DNA of 64,000 nt from Xestospongia muta (Eukaryota > Porifera > Demospongiae > Haplosclerida > Petrosiidae), in assembly GCA_963693285.1 (NCBI GenBank), contig OY848924.1:4109214-4173213 (forward strand), written 5' to 3'. Position 1 is the first letter of the stretch. Every line of letters begins with the position of its first letter. The notes beneath the pieces were generated by a model. The model was not told the DNA's origin and searched no databases. It was given only the letters and a program-made list of their open reading frames with translations. The translations under genes and the position numbers were made by a program. Positions 57,201 to 64,000 of the stretch are shown piece by piece.

Positions 57201-60200
57201 ACGTAAGTGTATTTTCCTTATATGGAATAATCCATGACTGTGTTTCGACAATAGTTAGAATACAAATATAATAGCAGTTGGACGCTCCTTTGTGTCACTT
57301 CGTTGACACCTATGCACTCCTGCAGTGACGAAAGTCTGTACTTTTCGGTAGAAAAAGTTTTTTTTACAAACTTGCCAATTACACATGAAAATTAAATAAT
57401 GGTCATTATTTAAATATTTTATAGACTTTGAGAGTGTTTGCAATAAATTAAAAGCATAAAGCTACAAATTTGTCTTAAAACAACAATTCACTCAATTATC
57501 ATGGTGTTATAAGTAATATTGATATAGTAGTATAATTATTACCATGGAATTTGTTGCTATGGTGATGAATGCGCAAACACATATCGTATAGAGAGAATTA
57601 TTGGTGACAATAAAATTTAGCGGAATTGTAAAAATTTATATTTGGCGAGATTTAATTTAATGAATTTAGCACGTATTGTTACCACACCCACTATAATGAA
57701 ATAAAATGGAGTTCAGGTTTGATTCTGTTGTTAGAGGCTACCATGTGTATAAAAAAGTGTGGACATGCAAACTATGTGATAAATTTTGATTGTTATTTAA
57801 TTAATTTGGAGAATAATTTAAAATTTGCCAATTTGCCAAATTTTATTGGTCACCAATAAATCCCAGTATATGGTATTTGCTCTATAGTAACAGTTGCTAT
57901 GGCAGCTATTACTATGACAATTGTTGTTGCTATAGTAATAGTTGCTATGGTGAGATACATGCTGTTGTTAGAGTAATCGTTGCTTTGGTGACGAACATTC
58001 TTTTGCTTAGTAATTGTTTTATGGTGACATAAGTGCTGTTGCTATATTAAATTATGTGGATTATCTGATTCCTAGGAAATTTTGAATAAATGTGACCATA
58101 AATATGAAAAAGGTACTTAACATACAAATGAATTTCAAACAAATGCTTGTGTCAAAATAGTTCTTACACATCCATCTTGAGCAGGAAATCAATGTAATTT
58201 TGTCTTATAAAAATCAATCATTCTGCTTGTCACATACAGAATATTAATAACTTTTTTCAAGATGATCCCATGGCAACAATTTATTCACAAGAGTTCTTTC
58301 ATATCTATGGTCATAAATGTTTGCATATATGTGGTTACTATGTAGCCACTTTATACCAACTTGTATTTTTGGTCTATATTCTATATAAAATGATCATGTA
58401 GCAAATACAAATAGAACATTTGTTCAAAATTCTTAGAAACAACATGGGGTTTTTATTAAATAATGTAATAATTATGCTCATTCATATTATTTCTAAACTA
58501 TAATATCTGACTTCATTAATGATATCATGACTAACAGACAGTAACCTTGAACACTTGTTTGGTAGTTCTTGTGTTATGTATAGAGAATAGCCTTGTTACA
58601 AGTCACATAATGAAAGTACCATTTTTAGTATGTTCACATAATGACTTTATTAAATTCATCATAATAAAAATTAGTATTATTATTCAAATATTTTGTGAAA
58701 ATTCATTAATAGAATCAAGATCTGGTAAAGAATAGTTGCTGTAGAATGCAGGTTTTTTATTGAATCAGTAATACACATCAAATCATGTGTCTTATTTATT
58801 TATTAACCTCAAATGAAGTAATTTGAACTATTTGATCATCAAAACTAGACCCAATGATATGACTTGTAACACAATTACTGTGACTTACTTCATCCTTAAT
58901 GTTGACATCAGCTTGCTCCCCTTCAATTAGCAATTTTACTATGTCAGCATGATCATTCATTGCTGCAAGATGTGCAGGTGTATGTCCATGCTAGAAACAT
59001 AAGAGACAAAGTTATTTAATTACAAAATAACATAAACTATTAGACAGTAAACTATATAGTCAATGGAACTAGTCATCAGTACACATTATTATAATATGTC
59101 CAGCTCAGAGTGTATTTACCAAATGTGCTCTAGAGGGAGGGGGACATTATGAGGTCATCTGCCATTTAGTCAATACAGTCAAAGTAGTTGAAGAGGACAC
59201 TTTTCTGGGAAATGTGGAAGCTGAGACAGCAGTAATGAAAGTAGAAAAACATCCCTGATAAGTGACTATCTCATTAAATGGTCTACATCTATGTTTTAGG
59301 ATCAACACAGGAACAGGTATAACTGTGCTAAATTTTTTTTAAAAAGACTAAGTAAAACTTTGCTCATGCTGTCTACACATGTATAATGTGGCCCAAATTG
59401 TAGCTGTTTTTCATTGAACTGTTTCTAGGAATCATGGAATATAAAAACATTGTCAAGGAAGTGATGTAAGATATGAAAGGATTGGACAAAGCCTTAGTGG
59501 GACGTCCAACAATACAGGCACTGAACCTAGTAACCTGTGTACAAGGTGAAGAAAGACTATTCAGAAAACACACTGTAATTATATCCTGAAATATTCAAAG
59601 GACTGAGTAAATTAACAGGTAACTATACAATAAGGTAAAGATGATGTCCAGGCCTGTACAATGTTTGATACAAATTTCCAATAGTACTGTACAAACCACT
59701 TTAATTACTTGTAGAAATGATCCCACTTATTACTACACATTAGAGAACCAATATTTATATCCAAATAATTATTGATGTAAATACATGTGCTAGATACATG
59801 ACAAAGTATGTATTAAAGGTGAACTATCTTAAAAACTCATTATCATCAATTTTTAATCCTGCATTAATCACCATGGTAACAACAACACTACTTATAAAGC
59901 ATTACAAGGTGTAATGTTATGTTGTGTTGACAAACATGATTACAGTACTCAAGAAACAGCATATCTGCTACTCCATCTACTGCTGGTAAGTTGTACATAC
60001 AATTTTTTAATAATCATCTAATAAACAAAACAAAATCCTTCAAGCAAACAAGCTGCTTATGTAGTAGACAATAATTAACCTTGCAAGGTAGAGATGGCAA
60101 TAGAATATCTTAGGAACATATGTAAATATACTTTTTTATATGAGGTAGTACATTGCCAACCAATAACAATATGTAATATGTTTATATCATACAACAGTTC

Positions 60201-62759
60201 ACAATACTTGTGGGTTCACAGTCAACTGTATGTACTACAACATGTCTTGTTTACATTATTATATATAGTAATGTGAAAAATAAATATTGTACTACATATA
60301 AGTATTGAGACATAACTGAATCTTTAGCATTTACTCACTAATAAGACAACGAGGGATATAGTGCTGAGAATTCTTATTACAATTAAACTGTGATTGTATT
60401 ATGTTACTTGCCTACACCACACAGTGCATTATGTATTTATTTTGTATATTTGTGTTCACTATGGTTAACAAGTTGTCTTTCTTCACTATCTATAGTGAGA
60501 ACAGGTTTGTTACTGTGTTATTTTTACAGCAGGTTGTGCAATTGTGATGAAAAATAGTTGCAAAGTTTGTAGTATATTATTTGCTATAATAACAGTTGCT
60601 ATGGTGACATAGATGGACAGTTTGTATAGTGATTATTGCTGTGGTAACAAATACACTGATGCTGTAGTAAATTATGAGCTGTTGTTTTTTTTCTATGGAT
60701 TAAATGATTTTTTGGATTTTGTGATTTCATGTGTACCATTGGTATTGAAATTCATACATTTTTCAATGATGATTGATGATTACATATGAATTTAACATCT
60801 AGTATGTTTTGGTATTGTTTTTGACAAATTTAGAATAGCTCAACAATAAATGTTTTTCAGTCAAAATATGTATAATATGACCACAATGACCTGGAGCGCA
60901 TGAGCGTCGCAAAGCAACTTGAAAGAGCGTTAAAAACTCCTTTAACTAACTGTTGTCGAATCATGGCTTATAATGTATGTCCATATATGGACATAACAGC
61001 TAATGGTTCTGCATTTTAATAGCTTCTGGGCTGTAACATCTTAGTTAGGTGTGCTTTAAATAGATAAGTTTAAGAGAAGTCAAGAAGATGCCCAAGCGTC
61101 CTTCTGAAGACACGGGAGTCCCTGCTACACGAAAATGGCAGCTGACTCTGTGAACAGACCCATGAATGGCTGGATAGATGGGGCATTTCAGGCTTACTGG
61201 AAGCCCAAGACGTAAGAACTTTAAAACTAGAAGAAAGTTACAATATAGCAATGTTGTATCAGTATTCAGTGTATAAAATAACTACTACATTAAAAAGGAA
61301 TTTTTGTCATGGCAAACCTGGGACTTCTATATTATGGTTTTAAGAACTTATGTGCTGATTTCACTTCTGCACATCCTGGATACAAAATATATCTAGTACG
61401 TCTCAATGGTAGTGCAATTGAGACTTTCTTTGGTAGTGCAATTGAGACTTTCTTTAGCCAGGTCAAGCATGCCACAACAGGCCAACTGTTCATTCTATTA
61501 ATAATGTTATAATATCAGATAATATTAACCTTAATAGCAAAAGGAGGTTTAATAATGCAAATGATTACTATAAGTAAATGAATCAATAATATTATAATTC
61601 ATTGTTCCATCATGTACTTAGCAGTACTTATGCTACGTAAGTGCATTTTCCTTATATGGAATAATCCCTGACCGTGTTTCGACAATTGTTAGAATACAAA
61701 TATAATAGCAGTTGGATGTTCTTTTGCGTTGCTTAGTGACACTCATGCACTCCTCCAGTGACTAAACTCTATACTTTTTGGTAACTTTTTATAATTGGTA
61801 ATTACACATGAAAATTAAATAATGGTCATTATTTAAATATTTTATAGACTTTGATAGTGTTTGCAAAAAATTAAAAGCATAAAGCTACAAATTCTATATT
61901 AAAGAAAAACGATACAAGCACATGAAGAATATAACATTACAAAGCACACATATTGACTTTTCTAAAGAATTATAATATCATTTTATGTGAACTTAATTGG
62001 GAAAACAACACATGATGCACTAAAAAATTTGAAAAAATATTTGTGTATATGAAGATTGCTACGCAGCCACTTTGTACTGGATGTTTACCAAATTTGGTAT
62101 CCTAGTAATATATTGATTGTCTTCCTGGTTACAACATTTGGTGTACATTCTAACCAAAATGATCACATAGAACACGAATATAAACTGTTTACTTAAAATT
62201 CTTTATAGCACAATGTGTGGTTTTTATTAAATAATGTCATCATTATGCTCATTCATATTATTTCTAAACTACAATATCCGACTTCATTAATGATATCATG
62301 ACTAACAGACAGTAACCTTGAACACTGTTTGGTAGTTCTTGTGTTATATATATAGAATAGTCTTGTTACAAGTCACATAATAAAAGTACAATTTTAGTAT
62401 GTTTACATAAAGAATTAATTAAGTTCATCAATAATAATAATTTGTATTATTATTCAAATATTTTGTAAAAATTATTAATAGAATCATGATCTAGTAAAGA
62501 ACAGTTACTGTAGAATGTAGGTTCCTAATTGAATCAGTAATACACCTCAAATCATGTGTCTTATTGATATATTAACCTCATATGAAGTAATTAGAACTAT
62601 TTGATCATCAAAATTTGGTCCAATGATATGTCATGTAATACAATTACTGTGACTTACATTATCGATAGTGTTGATATCAGCTTTCTCCACTTCAATTAGC
62701 AATTTTACTGCATGAACATGACCATTCTCTGCTGCAAGATGTGCAGGTGTACGTCCTCC
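43815..62759 (-). CDS. Gene 2: ankyrin-ZU5-UPA-death domain-vinculin tail fusion (5' end outside window)
   Basis: Sixteen minus-strand exons with GT-AG signals and matching phases give 837 codons before the TGA at 43815. The domains in order are: residues 1-136, four 34-residue ankyrin repeats; 137-197, one more repeat plus part of another; about 205-330, ZU5; 340-490, a UPA-like beta-rich region; 492-543, a Pro/Ser/Thr linker; about 550-630, a death domain; 650-680, a linker; 680-837, a vinculin/alpha-catenin-type helical tail. ZU5-UPA-death is the signalling core of UNC5, PIDD and ankyrins. The vinculin tail binds F-actin and lipid in known proteins. I infer a cytoplasmic scaffold linking death-fold signalling to the cytoskeleton. 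The first exon is not visible because a retrotransposon occupies 63093 onward. The exact phase agreement over twelve unequal exons argues for one transcript and not two adjacent genes. Confidence 0.87.
44433..44514 (-). CDS. Gene 2 vinculin-tail exon 3
   Basis: It reads TLSQALDGIPTYARQLKINV, matching the vinculin-tail helix that has 'IPT...QLKI'. The donor is G|GTAAGC, phase 1. Confidence 0.9.
44705..44837 (-). CDS. Gene 2 vinculin-tail exon 2
   Basis: It reads KEDFIQTADLIVKDSEEVVK then AMQVGELCTDSQLKN. This is the second and third tail helices, with the 'I..A..I......V...A..V...CTD' layout seen in vinculin. Confidence 0.9.
45029..45144 (-). CDS. Gene 2 vinculin-tail exon 1
   Basis: It reads FAAHCLHKEAKQWEEKGNDL then ATKHMSRLMMQMSKFA. 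The pattern 'LH.EA..W...GNDLI.A.K.M..LM..MS' is diagnostic of the vinculin/alpha-catenin tail. Confidence 0.92.
45187..45228. repeat. (TA)n microsatellite in gene 2 intron
   Basis: This is a pure AT dinucleotide run just upstream of a vinculin-tail exon. Confidence 0.95.
45411..45460 (-). CDS. Gene 2 vinculin-tail lead-in exon
   Basis: The 17 residues (EMEQEAPLQSINPIG) resemble the lead-in to the vinculin tail helices. It ends in phase 0. Confidence 0.78.
45592..45654 (-). CDS. Gene 2 linker exon
   Basis: The 21 residues (FNSLPPAQTKPIE) form a proline-containing linker. Phase is 1 on both sides, TATAG| and |GTATAA. Confidence 0.75.
45704..46021 (-). CDS. Gene 2 death-domain exon
   Basis: The 106 residues include LLHEIKYKWNTIGEQLEV, then KLSEVLQVWIDKRTCEVSWR and HKVVAEKIYKFL. 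This gives the helix pattern of a death domain (W.xxG..L....I; L..VL..W......W; L.....A..I). It spans the whole domain in one exon. Confidence 0.88.
46103..46258 (-). CDS. Gene 2 Pro/Ser/Thr linker exon
   Basis: The 52 residues are almost all Thr, Ser, Pro, Ala and Val, with the short internal repeat TASMPTSVPITASVPTS, and end KKSDELL. It is probably a flexible, possibly modified, linker between UPA and the death domain. Confidence 0.85.
46382..46565 (-). CDS. Gene 2 UPA-like exon 2
   Basis: The 61 codons plus one base begin VSRKLIDQCQPDTAVLPYLR and include FKVSLKDERKLTDLELTF. This beta-strand pattern is as expected for the end of a UPA domain. Confidence 0.85.
46613..46744 (-). CDS. Gene 2 UPA-like exon 1
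   Basis: The 44 codons (RVNTEKRFENWNRIDPVTIL to MMNPFQ) lie between ZU5 and the next beta-rich exon. Phase is 0 at both ends. Confidence 0.85.
46809..47374 (-). CDS. Gene 2 ZU5 exon
   Basis: In this 566-bp exon the ZU5 core runs from YGVKFVIPPSSVDVGQEV through EIILPPDVDELVSCFYKIET and KFSRPVELHLQHNV to EISDFSLIAIVI. These are the hallmarks of the ZU5 beta-sandwich in UNC5, PIDD and ankyrin. The autoprocessing HFS-type site of PIDD is not evident. The last part (SALFRQPSQSYIMTVFF) begins the UPA-like region. Confidence 0.92.
47469..47652 (-). CDS. Gene 2 last ankyrin exon
   Basis: The 61 codons plus one base start NDYTALHIACKKGHINIIQS and continue NKEDNTPLDEC into a partial capping repeat. 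The donor is CGAG|GTGAGG, phase 1. Confidence 0.93.
48269..48469 (+). pseudogene. P-element/THAP9-like transposase fragment, copy 1
   Basis: The frame contains YLVRLNGSAIETFFSQVKHA, similar to the 'LNqd.iE.FFS..R....G' motif of P-element-type transposases. It is conserved in four copies at the same place in each tandem unit and was probably already a relic before duplication. The family call is tentative. Confidence 0.4.
49265..49336 (+). pseudogene. HIRAN-like relic, unit 1
   Basis: It reads MEFRFDSVVRGYHVYKSV and then stops. It shares (V/I)RGYHxYKxVW with the fragment at 25040-25220. Confidence 0.45.
49430..49600. repeat. Clustered X-box-like motifs in unit 1 (recurring in units 2 and 3)
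   Basis: GTTGCTATGGTGA, GTTGCTATGGCAG and GTTGCTTTGGTGAC recur at short spacing. The same stretch appears near 53790-53945 and 57880-58030, and related ones near 51910, 56010 and 60595. Confidence 0.6.
50476..50577 (-). CDS. Gene 2 ankyrin exon d
   Basis: The 34 codons start YGHTPAYLAAMYGHADIVKL. The consensus His of the TPAHLAA motif is Tyr here. Confidence 0.92.
50690..51190 (+). pseudogene. gypsy pol relic (protease flanks), unit 1
   Basis: Plus-strand fragments read GGHYEVVCHSVNTVRVVEED followed by TFLGN (50730-50810), then LDKALVGRPTIQALNLVTCV (51070-51125). The pattern 'LLGRPAIxALxLV' is typical of the stretch between protease and RT in K02A2.6-like gypsy elements. The protease itself is missing. 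Confidence 0.5.
52615..52818 (+). pseudogene. P-element-like fragment, copy 2
   Basis: It has the same frame as the copy at 48269-48469 (LVRLNGSAIETFFSQVKH), followed by an inserted LLI relative to copy 1. Confidence 0.4.
53621..53704 (+). pseudogene. HIRAN-like relic, unit 2
   Basis: It reads MEFRIDSVVRCYHVYKKVWT then CKLCDKF and stop. Confidence 0.45.
54835..54936 (-). CDS. Gene 2 ankyrin exon c
   Basis: The 34 codons start YGHTPAHLAAMNGHADIVKL. It is nearly identical to exons b and d. Splice signals are TTTCTAG| and |GTAAGT. Confidence 0.92.
55060..55215 (+). pseudogene. gypsy pol relic, unit 2 (truncated)
   Basis: Only the first part (GGHYEVVCHSVNTVRVV) remains. The segment with the LVGRPTIQAL motif is absent. 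Confidence 0.45.
56733..56914 (+). pseudogene. P-element-like fragment, copy 3
   Basis: This is the same region, with a deletion upstream that shortens the Tyr-rich stretch and frame breaks. The motif reads LNGCAIETFFSQVKHA. Confidence 0.4.
57706..57789 (+). pseudogene. HIRAN-like relic, unit 3
   Basis: It reads MEFRFDSVVRGYHVYKKVWT then CKLCDKF and stop. This is the best-preserved of the three. Confidence 0.45.
58889..58990 (-). CDS. Gene 2 ankyrin exon b
   Basis: The 34 codons start HGHTPAHLAAMNDHADIVKL. The usual Gly of the GH(A/V) turn is Asp here (NDH), and EGEQ replaces EGGQ. Confidence 0.9.
59110..59590 (+). pseudogene. gypsy pol relic, unit 3
   Basis: It has both parts, as in unit 1, including LDKALVGRPTIQALNLVTCV near 59475-59535. 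Confidence 0.5.
61309..61512 (+). pseudogene. P-element-like fragment, copy 4, with 24-bp internal duplication
   Basis: GGTAGTGCAATTGAGACTTT occurs twice in tandem at about 61406-61455, which gives GSAIETFF twice. The downstream part is deleted. Confidence 0.4.
62658..62759 (-). CDS. Gene 2 ankyrin exon a (first visible)
   Basis: The 34 codons start GGRTPAHLAAENGHVHAVKL. It is closer to gene 1 exon 9 (AAHLAAENGH) than to the other gene 2 ankyrin exons. Splice signals are TTTCTAG| and |GTAAGT. Confidence 0.9.
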
Positions 62760-63092
62760 CTAGAAACATAAGAGACAAATTTATTTAAATACAAAAGAAC
62801 ATAAACTATTAAACAGTAAACTGTATAGTCAATGGAACCAGTCATCAGTACACATCATCATAATAATTCTATTACACTGTATAATACAAGAAGTAACCCT
62901 ACAACATACTCTACATATTCAATACAAACTACTAATAGCAGCTAACATTTGTGACAATTAAACGGTAGTAGTAACATATTCTCTTTATTAGCTCTATCTC
63001 ATTCCATGATGTCACTATATGACATTATTATTGAGTCACTAAACAAGCTAACACATTAACACACACAAATTCGATATTAAAGAAAACGATAC

Positions 63093-63385
63093 TGTAATAT
63101 ATTATAATTGTATTCTATTTAGTCACTTACTAATTGTATGTCATATATCTTTTGTTGGCTCAATTGTCATGTATGCTTTTAATAGGTGTTTATGATATTC
63201 TTTTGTTATAGGTGGTATTTTTAAGTAGTGTTAATGTTTATTTCTTAGCACTAGGCTTTTGACGTGTTACTTTTTTGTTCACACCTTATTAGTCCTATTT
63301 TGTATTTAAACGTTGTTGTGTTGTGTAAAAATAGATATATTCAAGTTCTAGTTATTTTGTGAATTCAACGGTTTAAGTTACCACA
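63093..63385 (+). repeat. 5' LTR of a gypsy element at the right edge
   Basis: It begins TGTAATATATTATAATTG and ends TTACCACA, and is followed by TATTTGGCGACGAGG, a typical gypsy primer-binding and leader sequence. The host sequence 'TATTAAAGAAAACGATAC' directly before it matches uninterrupted paralogous sequence at about 61910-61930. Confidence 0.8.
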
Positions 63386-63406
63386 TATTTGGCGACGAGG
63401 GTCTCA

Positions 63407-64000
63407 ATGGCTACTGCTACACATGGTCACATGGAGAGTTTGATAGTACTCATGAAGAATGGGAGACGTATACTGAGCGTTTGGAACAATATTTTCAGGC
63501 TAATGATGTGCAAGATGCGGGAAAGCAAAGGGCAATTCTTCTTACCTGCTGTGGCGCGTCGACATATCGTCTCATCGAAAATGTATTGGCCCCTCATAGG
63601 CCTACAGAAGTCCCTTTCGATGAAATTGTCACGCAAATGAGGACGCATTTTCACCCGACTCCTTCTGAGACAGTACAAAGATACTTGTTCAACTCTAGGA
63701 GCCGAAGGCCAGGTGAATCAGTTTCGTTGTATGTAGTTGAACTAAAAAAGCTGGCGGAGTTCTGCAACTTTGGAGCAACGCTCGAACCGATGCTCCGTGA
63801 TTGTATCGTTTGCGGAATAGGCAACGAACGCTGGCAGCGTCGTCTACTCAGTGAGAAGGATCTCACATATAAAAGTGCTATGAAGATAGTTTTAGCACTA
63901 GAATCTGCAGACAGCCAGGTAAAGGAGTTGCAAAATGCTACAAAGATACATCAAATCCGAAAGTCTCAGAAATACCAGAGACCTAGGAAACTAGACTTAC
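63407..64000 (+). pseudogene. gag of a gypsy (K02A2.6/Mag-like) element, cut by window end
   Basis: An ATG at 63407 (MATATHGHM) is followed by a one-base shift near 63430. From 63433 one frame is open to the window end: EFDSTHEEWETYTERLEQYF, then PTEVPFDEIVTQMRTHFHP, RPGESVSLYVVELKKLAEFC and EKDLTYKSAMKIVLALESAD. This is the complete gag core of the family. It has higher GC and fewer breaks than the gypsy copy at 20026-24286, which suggests a younger insertion. Whether the frameshift is real cannot be judged here. Confidence 0.85.

Larger units (their letters stand above)
56372..60947 (-). repeat. Tandem unit 3 (about 4.58 kb) with ankyrin exon b
   Basis: This is the longest copy. It has both segments that are missing in unit 1 or unit 2, so it is closest to the ancestral layout. 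Confidence 0.9.
60948..62870 (-). repeat. Tandem unit 4 (partial, mosaic) with ankyrin exon a
   Basis: The left part matches units 1-3. From about 61900 to 62200 it matches the gene 1 intron at 9810-10100. It then carries ankyrin exon 62658-62759. Confidence 0.8.

Noticed and set aside
48019..61251. Minus-strand frames of 65-68 codons (MLYCSFLLVLKF...) repeated in every tandem unit
   Set aside because: They are antisense to the repeated TE relic region, recur only because the unit is duplicated, and have no splice link to gene 2 exons.
47695..62760. CRISPR-like array suggested by regular long repeats
   Set aside because: The units are 4 kb, eukaryotic and exon-bearing, with no short direct repeat plus unique spacer pattern.
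1..64000. tRNA or rRNA genes
   Set aside because: No cloverleaf with A/B boxes and no rRNA-like conserved blocks were recognised by eye. A tRNA search program would be needed to exclude degraded copies.

Overview
The window reads as nuclear DNA of an early-branching animal, most likely a sponge. It is AT-rich and intron-dense. Its introns are full of decayed transposons, and it carries metazoan signalling and adhesion domains (ankyrin, ZU5, death domain, vinculin tail). There is no bacterial-style operon, rRNA or tRNA. The sponge assignment is an inference from gene content and style, not from a marker gene.

Two paralogous minus-strand genes dominate. Gene 1 has its start codon at 26847 and runs leftward to at least 3487. 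Its 13 visible exons are all phase 0 and mostly encode one ankyrin repeat each, 429 residues in total; its 3' end lies beyond the left edge. Gene 2 enters from the right edge (first visible exon 62759) and ends at a stop codon at 43815. Its 16 visible exons keep phase exactly and give an 837-residue open frame: ankyrin repeats, ZU5, a UPA-like region, a Pro/Ser/Thr linker, a death domain, and a C-terminal vinculin/alpha-catenin-type tail. That last combination is the most striking thing in the window. It would join a death-fold signalling scaffold to an actin-binding module in one protein.

Both genes grew by tandem duplication of exon-plus-intron blocks. In gene 1 an ankyrin exon trio is duplicated (3.3-6.5 kb and 12.3-14.6 kb, with a partial third copy at 15.4 kb). 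In gene 2 four units of about 4.1-4.6 kb (anchors 47914, 52262, 56372, 60948) each carry one 102-bp ankyrin exon plus the same set of TE relics. The last unit is a mosaic whose intron resembles gene 1.

Mobile DNA fills the introns and intergenic space. It includes piggyBac pieces (0.2-2.8 kb), a MITE (2866-3315), a Tigger/pogo element (7675-9671), a broken Ty3/gypsy element with both LTRs (20026-24286), a small internally deleted gypsy element (32299-33863), CACTA/EnSpm transposase fragments (39.7-41.05 kb), HIRAN-type fragments, and the 5' end of a younger gypsy element at the right edge (63093-64000).

Between the two genes (27-43.8 kb) lie a candidate promoter for gene 1, a minisatellite of about 135-bp units each carrying an RFX X-box-like palindrome (28960-31330), a plus-strand multi-exon gene fragment with a possible CARD-like segment (36768-38413), and a plus-strand spliced gene with a frameshift (41133-42522).
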